From positions 623,719,740 through 623,783,739 of the forward strand of contig NC_081415.1 of the NCBI RefSeq assembly GCF_030272615.1: a stretch of 64,000 nucleotides of DNA, in the 5' to 3' direction. Positions 23,413-34,740 of this stretch are shown piece after piece. The notes beneath the pieces were generated by a model that had not been told where the DNA came from, made no database searches, and saw only the letters and a list, made by a program, of their open reading frames with translations. Numbering within the stretch: the first letter of the stretch is position 1; every line of letters begins with the position of its first letter. A program made the translations under genes and the position numbers. The DNA is from Cryptomeria japonica (lineage: Eukaryota > Streptophyta > Pinopsida > Cupressales > Cupressaceae).

Positions 23413-26400
23413 ATGAAGTGCATCTCATGGAATTTAAGAGGGCTGGAAGCCCCTGATATAAAATATGTTGTTAAACGCTTCCTTGAGTCTCATAAGGAGA
23501 TTGATCTTCTAATGTTGGAAGAAATAAAATCTATTAACTTCACTCTTGAAGCAAACCTAAACTACATTTGGAAAAATTCTATAAAGGTTTTCTCAAAGCA
23601 CTGCAAAGGCAGGGGCGGTGTTGGGTTGCTTATCAATTCTAGATTAGGCAATCAGATCATTGATAAAGGTTGTTCCCCTTGCAATAGGGCTGTCTGGGCC
23701 ACCCTTAGCATTGACAACACCCTCTTTGGAGTCTGTTCTATATATGCTCTGAATGACTATAAAGACAAAATTACCTTATGGGAATGGCTCACTTCCTTAC
23801 CGGACATCCCTTAGATCCTAGGAGGGGACTTTAACATGGTTGAGGATTGTGAAGATAAATTGGGGGGCAACCCCTTTGAGTGGAAAGGCCTAGAGAAGTC
23901 TTCCTGGGATAGAATGAAAGCCTCTAAAAACCTTCTTGATCCTTTTCTTGGGAATAAGGCTGAATCCAAAGGTTTTTGGAACACATGGTGCAACTACCAA
24001 AAAGGTGGGCATAGGATTTACTGCCAGCTTGACTGCTTTTATGCTGAAAAAGATACTTTCTCCTTTACCCCCTCTGACCATTGCAACCCTGTTGTTGTCT
24101 GCCCCTTCACCCTTTCTGACCACCATCCCATCTCTGCTGATATTAGACTTTTTGGCTCCCTCCCTGTTGCCAAGACCAGGAAATTCATCCTTAACTGTGA
24201 TTTGCTACGTGACTCCGGCACCCTCATGGCTATTAGACTCATCAGCCTTTTTAATAAAACCAATAATCACTCGGCCTCCCAGATTGACAAATGGAATCTT
24301 AATGTTAGTTCTTGGCAAAAGCTCCTTCAAACTATTGGACAACAAAGAGCCAAGGATTATAGATTTGAAGAAAAATCTCTCATCTCTGAGCTGACCCGGC
24401 TGGAGAATGACCTCCAAACTAATCCCTCCTGCCCATCTCTTCCCACCCTGGTGTCCAATGCTAGAACTGCTCTCCGCTCCCATCAACATGTCAAGATCAA
24501 AGGTGCTAAGATCAGAGCCCATACCCATTGGCTACAACAGGGGGACAAGGGCTCCAAATTCTTCTTTAATCTCCTAAAGATTAAACATGTGAGAGAAAGG
24601 ATTGGTAGACTTATCGTTAATGGGACTGAAGTTACTAACCCTGGGGATATTTATGGAGGCCTTTGCCCACTTTTACCAAGCCCTCTTCACCTCTGAGGAC
24701 TCTGCTTTAGCTAGAGAGAATAGGTCTAAGTGTAGAGCTATCATCCCTAATATGATCTCTGAAGAAGAATCCACCCAGCTTAAGTGTCCTCTTACCCTTG
24801 AGGATATTCAATCTGCTATCAATTCTCTTCTCCCCGACAAGGCCCCGGGGCCTGATGGGCTCCCCATCGAGTTCTACAAGGCAAATAGTGAGTGGATTTC
24901 TTGTGATCTGCTGGACCTGTACAGAGAGGCTATCTCTAAGGGCTCCCTTGGCTCCTGTATTAATAGAGGCATCATAAAGCTTATCCACAAGGGTGGGGAC
25001 AAGGCTCTCATTAAGAATTGGCAACCTATTACTCTCCTCAATGTCTCTTATAAAATATTGGCTAAAATTCTTGCTACTTGGCTGGAAAAACTTCTTCCGA
25101 GGTTTATCTGCCCTACCCAAACTGGGTTTATCAAGGGAAGATACATCCTTGAGAATCTCATCACTAGTTGCAAAGCCATGGAGTGGGCTAGGACATCTAA
25201 CCAGGATGCTGCCATGTTCCTCCTGGACTATGAGAAAGCCTACGACAGGGTGGAGTGGGAGTTTATCATCATGATGCTTTAATCCTTCGGCTTCCCGGGT
25301 GAGTTTTGTCAAATTGTTAAAGTTCTCTTGCATGATGCCTCTGCTCAAATTGATATTAATGGATCCCTTTCTCCCCCTATCGCGCTCTCCCGATCCATTA
25401 GGCAAGGGTGTCCCCTTGCTCCCTCTCTGTTCGTCATTGCCTCCGATGCCCTCTTTTACCTTCTTAGAGACAATACTATCTCCCCTAAGGTGGAAGTTAT
25501 TAGACTCCCTGATAACAATGAGCTCCTAAACATTCAGTTCGCTGATGACACTTCCCTCTTCCTCAATCTTTCCAAGCTTAACTTGGACAATCTGAGCTTG
25601 AAGACTCAGTTCTTTAGCTCCATCTCTGGAGCCAAGATCTCCCAGACCAAGTCCACCTTCCTTAGCTGGAGCACCCAACCTCCTGACTGGTTTGATAAGT
25701 CCAACTACCAATGGGGAGGTCCCAACAAAATTGTTTGGTACCTTGGTGTTCCCTTCTCTGTCTCCCCGTCGCTCAAAGATATGTGGCTCTGGGTCAAAGG
25801 GAAAATCGACAAAAAGATCAAAAAATGGAACAATAGGTTCCTCTCACTAGCTGGTAGAATGCAAGTCTGCCAAAAAATCCTCTCTACCTATAATATCTAC
25901 TACTCTTCCACCTGGATGTTTAGCAACTACCAAATCTTGGAAATCCAAAAGGGCATCAGGCAATTCCTTTGGTTTGATGGCAAAGGAAATAGTAAGGCCC
26001 ATTCTGTTAAATGGAATTGGTGCCATGCTAAAAAGGAGCTTGGGGGGCTAGGCCTCAAAGATCTCAAAACTCAGGGCATTGCCCTTGCGGCTAAATGGAT
26101 TTTTCATGCCCTTGATGGGCATGAACCTTGGAAAGTTCTTGTCAGAAATAATATCGAGAGGGCTATCCCTCGGAGGGCTAAGTCTTGGAAAGGTTTACCT
26201 CTTACCGACCTAGTGGCTGGAAGCTTCCCTATGTCCGTCCAGGGCTCATGTGTGTTCAGATCCATCTGGAAGGCTTGGGAACATGTAAGAAGGTTCTTGG
26301 TCAACACTAGGGTCAGCAACGATGGTCATATTTAGGGTGAAAGATCCCTGTGGTGGAACTTGACCCATCATGGTAAACCCCTGGCTTTGATAAGGGGGTT

Positions 26401-27445
26401 CTCGGCTAGATCTTGGGACAGCAAAGGGGTAAAACTCCTGGTCGATATTCTTGAGCATGGTTCCCTTATATCCTGGGAGGATCTCAGTTCTAGGTTCAAT
26501 ATCCCCCCCGCCCAAAAAAGAACGTATAACCTAATCATGCATGCCTGCACATTGCTCGGCCTCCCGAAGGACTGCGATATAGACTCACATAGGTTCCTGG
26601 CCTTTGGATGGGCAGATGGCACTCTTCTAACCAAAACCGAAACCCGAAATATTTATTCTCTCCTGGCTTATGATACTTCTATTATTTCTCATGTGAATAA
26701 GATCTGGTATTCTAACCTCTCTGTTTTGCAGTGGAAGAAAAACTTTAGCAGGTTATGGAAGAACGCTATTGATCCCAAAGTCAAGTGCTTTAAATGGTTG
26801 CTCACTCTTAATAGGCTCCCTTTAAAGGGGAACTATGACTCGCATGATATTTGTGCCATATGTAAAATGCCTGAGACTGGCAAGCATATCTTCTTTGAGT
26901 GCTCTGTTGCTAGGGAAGTATGGCTGATGTTTGGTGTTTCCTCTCCCCACTTGATTAATATTATGGAAATTATTTCTGGTTATATTCAGGGACTGAAGAA
27001 AGATGCTAATATTTTCTGGTTTATTTTATCTGCATACATCTTATGGTTCATCCGGAAAATTAGAAATGCTGATAGATTCTGTGGCCAGTCCAGGGCTCTT
27101 ACTGAGTCTTTTCGAAGACTTACATTTTATAATATTGCCACGCAGGTCTCGATCGTGTTGAATGTGGAAAGGAACAAACTTAGAAGATTCCTGCAGGATG
27201 GCCATGCTACCATGTTTGTCTTTGAGCTTAACGGCGGGCTAGACTGGAGGTGCAATCTTGATGACCTTTCCTCTTTTGAGCATGCCTTGTGAATGCTTAA
27301 CAATGAAATCAGGGAAAATAGGCAGCCATCCACTGAGCAATTGGAGATGTTGAGTCAGATCCAGAGCCATAAGAACGTCGTCTGGATGGAGGGACCCCAA
27401 GGATGGACCGCCTGGGTGGATCATTATGATAACATTCTCAGCTAG
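23413..27445 (+). pseudogene. LINE ORF2: AP-type endonuclease, reverse transcriptase, zf-RVT
   Basis: It starts ATG (MKCISWNLRGLEAPDIK). The endonuclease has SWNLRG, GGDFNMVEDCEDKLGG (about 23822) and SDHHPIS (about 24114). RT motifs follow: DKAPGPDGLPIEFYK (about 24835), LLDYEKAYDRVEWEF (about 25222), RQGCPLAPSLFV (about 25400) and the catalytic FADD (about 25537). The zf-RVT Cys/His region spans about 26780-26910 (CAICKMPETGKHIFFEC). In-frame stops lie at 23812, 25280, 26333 and 27290, and a frame change lies near 24650. The product would nick DNA and copy LINE RNA at the target. The stop after DHYDNILS is taken as the natural end. Confidence 0.88.
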
Positions 27446-27631
27446 TCCCTTCTATTTTGTTTATCTTCTGTGCTTCCTTTTTGTTTTACTATCCACTACT
27501 GTTTAGACTTGATTTTTACTGAACTCGGGGTAGGCTCGTGGTGGTGCCTATTGCTCCTTTTATGCTGATGAGGCTCTGCCTCTGTATTTCTGCTCTCTCT
27601 ATCTTTAATATAAAAAAAATAAATTATTTTT

Positions 27632-28073
27632 ACTGTTATTTTTTTATAATAATTAAACCATAGTTATTTTAATAATTTTTTTATACTATTTTTTGGATTA
27701 AATATCATACAACACCAATAGAGAGTATTTTTTATTTTATTTTATATTTTTTCAATTTTTTATTTTTTTAATAATACTATTTAAATACATATTAATATTT
27801 ATATAATTAAAACTATTCAATTTTAAAAAATGATATAAGTAATTTTAATGTTAAAAATAATTATAAAATAATTTTTACCTAAATTAAATAACTCAAAAAA
27901 AAAATCTTATATATTTAAAATAATTTAAAATGAAAATAAAATAACTCTTAAAAAATAATAGATGTGCATGAATATTAAAAGTGAGAAAAGTAAATGACAT
28001 GGTAAATATTATGATGAGAGTGCATAAGGTGAATATAATCATATTAAATTGGGTTATGTAATTATAAATATAA
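27632..28073. repeat. AT-rich repeat, right flank of the LINE
   Basis: A continuation of the AT-rich family interrupted by the LINE. The last part (27970-28073) resembles 21110-21240 and ends with GGGTTATGTAATTATAAATA, which recurs near 28728. No gene. Confidence 0.45.
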
Positions 28074-28127
28074 CTAGCCTATATATATATAAATATATAT
28101 AAAAAAACCCGAGAGATATCCAGGCTT
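28074..28127 (+). repeat. Half of the palindromic MITE (left arm only)
   Basis: CTAGCCTATATATATA through GAGAGATATCCAGGCTTT matches the left arm of the complete palindrome at 34430..34578. It then breaks off into TGCAGGCGCAATTGC, the start of the larger inverted-repeat structure. Confidence 0.7.
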
Positions 28128-28230
28128 TGCAGGCGCAATTGCAATAAAATTAAGTTTTTGAAATAATAGTAAATTTAAAGCTTCGATATCTCAATAATAT
28201 ATTTATATATATCAATAGCATTGTCAAGTG

Positions 28231-28370
28231 CAACACATAATTTATTTGAAATCAAATGAAATGTAAAATAATAAATATTTTTATATTAAACATTGTTCTG
28301 CAACACATAATTTATTTGAAATCAAATGAAATGTAAACTAATAAATATTTTTATATAAAACATTGTTCAA
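28231..28370. repeat. 70-bp tandem duplication
   Basis: 28231..28300 and 28301..28370 both begin CAACACATAATTTATTTGAA. They differ at only a few positions. Confidence 0.85.
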
Positions 28371-28879
28371 TGTTTTTTGTACTTTCTATAAAAGTGGCGA
28401 ACCACTATAATTTTATTAATATTAAAATCTCATGCAACCAATACATATATCTAGAGGGAATCAAAATTTCCCTCCAGATATAATACTTTTCTAAATTTAA
28501 TAATATTTTTCATTTAAATTATTTAAATCGATTTAAAGGGAAATTAATAATTTATTTAACCTAAATAATTTAAATTTAATAAGATACATTTATAAAATAA
28601 AAAATAATTTGATCCTTAGTAAAGGTAAACCCTAATTAAAACATAATTATTATAAAATTGTAATGTTGATTTCTTGTGGTCTCAATTTTATTTATAGTAC
28701 AAGTAAGTTTAGATTTAGAGTTAATTGGGTTATGTAATTATAAATATAATAATTTTAATATAGAAGATAATAATATATATTAATATAGAAATAATAATTA
28801 CATACATGAAGAAATAAAATCAAAAACACGGGAAATCTTTAAACCCTCAATCACTAGGAGACCCATACATTGTACCCAA

Positions 28880-29040
28880 AACCCCTAATAATAACACATT
28901 AACAGTTGATCTAGAATAGGTGGAACAAGTGCTAGGTGGAACGAGTGCTAGATAGCCATGGGGATCAATTAATACATGTAAAATTATTATAATTTATGAT
29001 CATAGGTATTTTGATTAATTATATTAGAACTCTAGTTTTA
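28880..29040 (+). repeat. 160-bp repeat, internal copy
   Basis: From TAATAACACATTAACAG through GATAGCCATGGGGATCAATT to TCTAGTTTTAATT, it is nearly identical to 34577..34740 just right of the palindromic MITE. Confidence 0.8.
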
Positions 29041-29369
29041 ATTAAGAAGTCCAAGAAATTTATGATTAATTTAGAACATTAGTTTTTTGATTAATTTATG
29101 ATCATACATTTTGTTGCATAAGATAAAAAGTGGAATATTTTCAAACATAGTACTTGTAGAAAGAAATAAGTGAAGAAGTCCAAGAAATTTAGCCAACTCC
29201 TATATCTAGCCAACTTAACTTTCCATATGTTTCTATAAATATCCTCTATATATTTCGTATAAAGTTATGCAATTACAAATTTCAAAGTATGAAAGCTGCC
29301 TAATGCTATATTATCTTGATAACCTTAACAATTATTCAACATAATGTCAAATAGTTTATTTTGTAAACA

Positions 29370-31930
29370 TAATTGTACCCTAACCCTAATAGTAAACAAA
29401 ATTAAAAATAAACCTTAAATTTAACCCTAAGACTAACACAAACAAATTAAGTTCTATAAAAAGTTTAACCATAACCCTATACTAGACTAGAGCAAAATCT
29501 TAAAGAAAATTATACTCTAACAATAAAACTATAAATCAATATTGAACATAAAAAAAATTGAACCATAACTCTAAATACAATGGAACTCTAACACTAAATT
29601 AAATTGAGCCCTATACTAAATTGAACCCTATTCCTAATTAAATCCTAACCATGTACTAATTTAAATCAAAACAATAGACTAAATTATACTAACTATAAAA
29701 CTAAACCAAATTAAATCTCATAACTAAACCAAGCTAAATACTATACCATATTGAGCACTAACCCTATACCATGACACTAATTTAAATTAAACCCTAAACC
29801 TCAACCTAAACCTAATTAAATATTTATCAAAATTAAAACCTAACTCTAAACCAAATTAAATCCAAATCCTTAACCAAATTGAACCCTTACCTAATCCCTT
29901 AACAAAATTTAAATTTAACCTTAAATGCTATTATACACTGATCCTAATATAAATTTAAACTAAGCCTAAATAAATTTCAACCTTACATTAAACCAAACTA
30001 AACCGAACACTAAACCAAGTTGAATGCTAAAACACAAACTTTATACCAAAGTGAACCCTAACCCTAAACCAAACCACGTCTAAATTATAAGCCAAATAAA
30101 ATCTTAACACTAAACCAAATCTCAAGACCATAACCCTCATGTAAACATAATTGTATCCTAACCCTAATAGTAAACAAAACTAAAAATAAACCTTAAATTG
30201 AAATTGAGTTTTATAAAAAATTTAATCATAACCCTATACTAGATTGGAGCAAAATGTTAAAGAAAATTATGTAAAAAAAAATTGAACCATAACTCTAAAT
30301 ACAATGGAACTCTAACACTAAATTAAATTGAGCCGGATACTAAATTGAACCCTATTCCGAATTAAATCCTAACCATGACACCAAATATGCATTTCTTCAT
30401 ATCTCTAGCTTTATCATTTTATTTGATATGCACAAAAGAGAAGTGTCCTCAACTACTATCCAAACATTAATTATATTATCATTATCCAAATATTAATTAT
30501 ATTATCATTTGAGAACTGTATTAACCAAATATATAACTTCTCTTAATGAATTTTGTCATACATTAGTATGATCACTCATTTCATCAACATGAACCAAAGT
30601 ATAAGAAATATGCTTGCTTAAATATCTGCATAATTTGGTTGATGTTAAATCATAATTTTGTTTATAATCCCAATGGCAATTTTTATTCTCTATTTGAATT
30701 TAACTCCAAAAATAAAATAAATTGAACCCTAACCCTAAATAAATTGTAATAACCTTAACTCTTAAGTAAATTGTTCATGGAGTCCTAAACCAACTCTAAA
30801 ACTAAACCTAATTAAACATATTTATCATTGAATTAGGATTAGTTTTAGGGTTCAATCAAGATTATAGATTTATAACGGTTAGATTTTACTTTGGGCTTGC
30901 CTTTAGTGAGGGTCAACTTAATTTTTTAAAATGTTGAAGTAATCTTATTGAACTTAAATTATTTAGGTAAAAATAATTATTACTTTCTATGAAATTTAAT
31001 TTAAATAATTTATATGACATTTTTCTATTAATGTTAGAAAAGTTTTATTTTTATTATTCGTTAATTTAACATATAAACATTCAATAAAGTTTAAATTAAA
31101 TTATTACCGAAAAAATTATTATTCTAAAGCGAACACTAACCCAAACTTAATTGATAATAGAATTAATTGATAAATTGTATTTTAATGGTTGAGATTAAAA
31201 TATCATAATAGGGGCTATTATTTAATTAGGATTAATTCTTTTAATCTCAACCCTTACTATATTGCAAGTTGAACCCTAAGGCTAATCCTTCCACTAAACC
31301 AAATTGATCCCTAACACTAAACCAAATTAAATCTATATCTTAAATAAAATTGAAAACTAACACTAAATAAAACTAAACCCTAATACTAAACCAAATTGAA
31401 CCATGATTCTAATCTTAAAACAAATTCAATCACAACCCTACACCTAAACCAAACTGAATTGCTTTAGCATTAGTGTTCAATATTAAATTAAAACTATACC
31501 CTAATGATAAACCAAATTGAATCATACATTAGTGTTCAATATTAGACTAAATTGAATATTAAACTAAAATTAAACCCTAATGCTAAACCAAATTGAATCA
31601 TAACCCTAAATATAAACATAATTCTATTATAACCTTAACACTAAACCAAATTGAACCCTATCCCTAACTTGATTAAATAGAAAACCATATTGAATCTTAA
31701 CTCTAACCCTAAACAAAATTTTACCATAAACATAGCACAACCAACTTTAATGATAATCTCAAATCAAAGTAAACCCTAACCATAACACTAAACAAAATTA
31801 GAATTTAACCTTAGAGTTAATTCAACACTAAACCAAAGTTTTCTCTTACCATAAACATAATTAGCCACTGTACCAAATTGAACCCTAAACCTTTATCCCA
31901 ACCACTATACCAAATTGAACCCTAAGCCTT
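29370..31930. repeat. Degenerate CCCTAA-rich (telomere-like) tract
   Basis: AACCCTAA, ACCCTAAAC and AAATTGAACCCTAAC motifs recur irregularly through about 2.5 kb on this strand, mixed with AT-rich filler; true head-to-tail TTTAGGG runs are absent. A stretch of about 240 bp near 29370-29650 is duplicated near 30140-30375. This resembles degenerate interstitial telomere-like DNA described in plants with large genomes. No gene. Confidence 0.7.
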
Positions 31931-31931
31931 T

Positions 31932-31974
31932 ATCCCACATTGGTAGTGGGGAGGAAATTTTTAATATTTAAATA
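31932..31974 (+). promoter_or_regulatory. Plant snRNA-type promoter-like motif (USE + TATA)
   Basis: ATCCCACATTG (31932..31942) differs by one base from the plant snRNA upstream sequence element RTCCCACATCG. TTTAAATA (31967..31974) follows 24 bp later. In plants a spacing near 23-26 bp goes with Pol III, about 10 bp more with Pol II. Predicted transcription would begin near 32000 and run into the GC-richer repeat. I see no match to U6, U3, 7SL or MRP RNA downstream. Confidence 0.4.
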
Positions 31975-31999
31975 CAAATCTACATATATCTTTAGTGTC

Positions 32000-34065
32000 T
32001 AAAGCTTAAAGGCTTTTGACAAGAAGCAGCTGAGCGCCCAATGGACTGGACGTGCACACATCTTGAGACGCCCAAGTTTTGCAGCAAAGTGGAGATCAAA
32101 GGTCAAGGAAGTCAGGCAGATCTAACGGTCGGGCAGATGATCCAACGGTGATCGCTGATCAGCAATGGGAAGATGCTCGCTGGTTACTCATCGCGGATCA
32201 GTGACAAAGCATGTGCAGTAAAGAATGAGGTAAAGAGCTAGCAGATCGGAGGAAGATCAATGGTGATCATTGTATCGCGATGGGAAACTACTCACTTGTT
32301 ACCCATCGCGGATTAGCGACAAAGAAGAGCCTGGGTCCAGTGGTGCCAATGTGAAGAAGACACGTAGCGGGGCTCAGAAGTAAAGGTTGAGCAGGTCCGA
32401 GGAAGATCATCGGTGGTTGCTAATCCGCAATGAGAATTAGGGCGACGGTTACCCATCGTGACCCATCGACAAAGAAGAACCAAGGTCCAATGGTGTGTCC
32501 GGTGGTGTTGAGGTGGCTGACATGTGGGAGGTTAGGTGGCACCCAGGTGGATTTCAAGCGAACTAAGAAGTGCCACGTGGTGCGTCTAGTTCCAATGGCT
32601 GGTCCAGCTCAAGGTCAAGTGGCAGATTAGGTGGCGGTCAGCTGATGCATAGACAAATCAGGAAGTGACACATGGTAGGGCTCTACAGACAAATTAATAG
32701 GTGAGCAGGTTGGAGATGATCCAATGATTGTCATGATACCGCAATGGAAAGTTGTGTGAACCTTAATCATCGTGACCCAGTGACAAACCACTAGCGGTGG
32801 GCCAGGGCAAGCGGTTAAAGTAGATAGTTAGTGTAGACGATGAAGTGGCCGCAGTTAAGTAACCAAGGACCCTAAAGATTGAGTGGTTGACCTATAATCT
32901 AATGGTTGTCACTGGACCGCAATGAGAAATAGCTCGACAATTACCCATTGCGACCCAACGAAAAAAAAGAGCCAGGGTCCAGTGCTGGGTCCGGTGGTGA
33001 TGAGATGGTAGTCAGGTGACAGGTCAGGTGGCGCCCAGTTGGATTCTGAGTAAACCAGGAGGTGCCACGCAGCGGAACAAGTCAGGTTGTTCTGACGATT
33101 GGGCAGATGATCCAATGGTGGTCTCTGATCCGCAATGGGAAGATGCTTGCTGCTTACTCACGGTGGATTAGCGACAAAGCATGTGTAGTAAAGAATGAGA
33201 TAAAGAGCGAGCAGATCAGAGGAAGATCGATGATGGTCATTGTACCCTGATCAGAAAGTACTCACCAGTTACCCATCATGGATAAACGACAAAAAAGAGC
33301 TTCGGTCCAATGGTGGGTTCAGCAGTAGTGAAGTGGTAGATGATGTGGTGAACAGGTGGATCCGCACGCCATGCAGAAGAAGACACATGGCGGGGCTCAG
33401 AAGTAAAGGTCGAGAAGGTCCAAGGAAGATCGACAGTGGTCGTTGATCCATGATGATAATTAGCTCGACGATAACCAATCATGACCCAGTGACAAAGAAG
33501 AACCAAGGTCCAACAGTGGGTCCAGCGGTATTGAGGTGGCTGATAGGTGTTAGGTTAGGTGGCACCTAGGTGGATTTCGAGCAAACCAAGAAGTGCCACT
33601 TGGTGGACCCAGGTCTAGTGACGGACCCAGCTCAAGGTTAGGTGGTAGATTAGGTGGCGCCCAACCGATGTGCAGACAAATCAGGAAGTGACACATGCCA
33701 GGGGTTTGCAGGCCAATTAACAGGTGAGTAGGTAGGAGATGATCCAACGGCTGTCGTGATACCAAAATGGAAAGTTGCGTGAACCTTAATAATCATGACC
33801 CAGCGACAAACCACTAGCGGTGGGATAGGGCAGGTGGTTAAAGCAGATAGTTAGTGCAGATCGTGAAGTGGCGGTGGCTAAGTAACCAAGGACCCTAAAG
33901 ATCGAGCAGTTGACCTGTAATCTGACGGTTGTCGCTGGACCGCAATGAGAAATAGCTCGACTGTTACCCATCGCGACCCAACGACAAGGAAGAGCCAGGG
34001 TCTGGTGGTGGGTCTAGGTGGATTCCAAGCAAACCAAGAGGTGCCACGTGGCGAAGCTCAATCCA
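32000..34065 (+). repeat. GC-richer higher-order tandem repeat, two ~1-kb units of five subunits
   Basis: A subunit core of the form GATCCAAyGGTnGTyG...CCGCAATGnGAA...TTACCCATCGCGnnyyAnCGACAAAGAAGAGCC occurs about ten times (near 32136, 32258, 32406, 32717, 32899, 33107, 33227, 33425, 33740 and 33918). Subunits 1-5 and 6-10 correspond, with an offset of 970-1023 bp. GTGCCACGTGG, a G-box core, appears at 32571 and 34041. Composition differs sharply from the AT-rich surroundings. No long frame crosses it. It may be a satellite-like array or a transcribed non-coding repeat. Confidence 0.75.
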
Positions 34066-34421
34066 AAAAATACAAATTAAAGAGTGATTAAAGAAATATC
34101 CAAATCGTGGAACCAATTTCCATAAAAAATACAAGCACGAGGATTGCCAGCACGGGAAGACTATTATTATTTGAATTCTAAAGGTTAAAGTGATTAAAAT
34201 TAAATATTTTAATCATAGTTAATTAAATGTAGAGTTGCACTAAACAAAGTGAAGAGTCATAACCCTAAAAAATGTAATGTATATGTGTGAAATCAAGACC
34301 GATAAAGAAAGGGAATTAGGAAGAAAGAGAGGACAGACTCTAGATAATATTGTACTATTTCAAAAACTTAATTTTATTGCTTGAAAATAAAGTAATTTAA
34401 TTTCTTTACAATTGCGCCTAC
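34066..34421. other. AT-rich right end of the nested element
   Basis: Nothing coding. The last 75 bp contain the inverted copy of the left terminal sequence. Confidence 0.5.
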
Positions 34422-34429
34422 GAATGATA

Positions 34430-34578
34430 CTAGCCTATATATATAGAAATATATATAAAAAAAGTTGAGAGATATCGAGGCTTTCATTTCAAAATTTAAC
34501 TTAAAATTAATAAATTAATAAATGAAAGCCTAGATATCTCTCGGCTTTTTTTATATATATTTATATATATATAGGCTA
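34430..34578. mobile_element. 149-bp palindromic MITE
   Basis: Two ~60-bp arms (CTAGCCTATATATATA...GGCTTTCATTT and its near-perfect reverse complement ending ATATATAGGCTAG) flank a ~30-bp AT loop. The TA at each outer edge would fit a Tc1/mariner-type TA target duplication. One arm recurs at 28074..28127. Confidence 0.75.
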
Positions 34579-34740
34579 GTAATAACACATTAACAGTTGA
34601 TCTAGAACAAGGTGGAACAAGTGCTAGGTGGAACAAGTGCTAGATAGCCATGGGGATCAATTTCTACATGTAAAATTATTATAATTTATGATCATAAGTA
34701 TTTTGATTAATTATATTAGAACTCTAGTTTTAATTAATTA
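34577..34740 (+). repeat. 160-bp repeat, external copy
   Basis: Matches 28880..29040. After it the sequence continues into the AT-rich family also found around the LINE (34741-34900 versus 21500-21557 plus 27632 onward). Confidence 0.8.

Larger units (their letters stand above)
21558..27631 (+). mobile_element. L1-type LINE retrotransposon, near full length, broken
   Basis: AATTATTTTT at 21558..21567 and again at 27622..27631 is a plausible 10-bp target duplication, weak because the context is AT-rich. Between them lie a short 5' leader, ORF1 (RNA-binding), ORF2 (endonuclease and reverse transcriptase), a 3' UTR and an A-rich tail (TTTAATATAAAAAAAATAAA). GC content is clearly above that of the flanks. 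A paralogous AT-rich stretch at 34.7-34.9 kb lacks the LINE, which supports the ends. Two frame changes and four in-frame stops show it is dead, but the frames remain readable, so it is not ancient. Confidence 0.88.
28129..34421. mobile_element. Candidate 6.3-kb nested element with inverted terminal repeats
   Basis: The left end reads GCAGGCGCAATTG then CAATAAAATTAAGTTTTTGA. The reverse complement of the right end reads GTAGGCGCAATTG, a 29-bp extra segment, then the same CAATAAAATTAAGTTTTTGA. Both sides are flanked by copies of the MITE arm. Inside lie a 70-bp tandem duplication, a CCCTAA-like tract and a GC-richer higher-order repeat, but no transposase or other long frame. It may be a non-autonomous DNA element, or an array captured between two MITE copies. 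No clear target duplication of its own is seen. Confidence 0.45.

Noticed and set aside
24707-25405. 232-residue minus-strand frame inside the LINE
   Set aside because: It is antisense to the RT domain and has no motifs of its own.
31932-32100. A U6, U3, 7SL or MRP RNA gene behind the USE/TATA motif
   Set aside because: The downstream sequence does not match what I recall of these RNAs; only the promoter-like motif is reported.
32430-33971. Several short frames in the GC-richer array
   Set aside because: They are not kept between equivalent subunits, as a real repeated coding sequence would be.
32000-34065. Possible CRISPR-like array
   Set aside because: This is plant nuclear DNA; subunits diverge throughout and there are no short identical repeats with unique spacers.
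28129-34421. Helitron
   Set aside because: Helitrons lack inverted termini and end in CTRR after a hairpin; here the termini are inverted and no helicase is seen.
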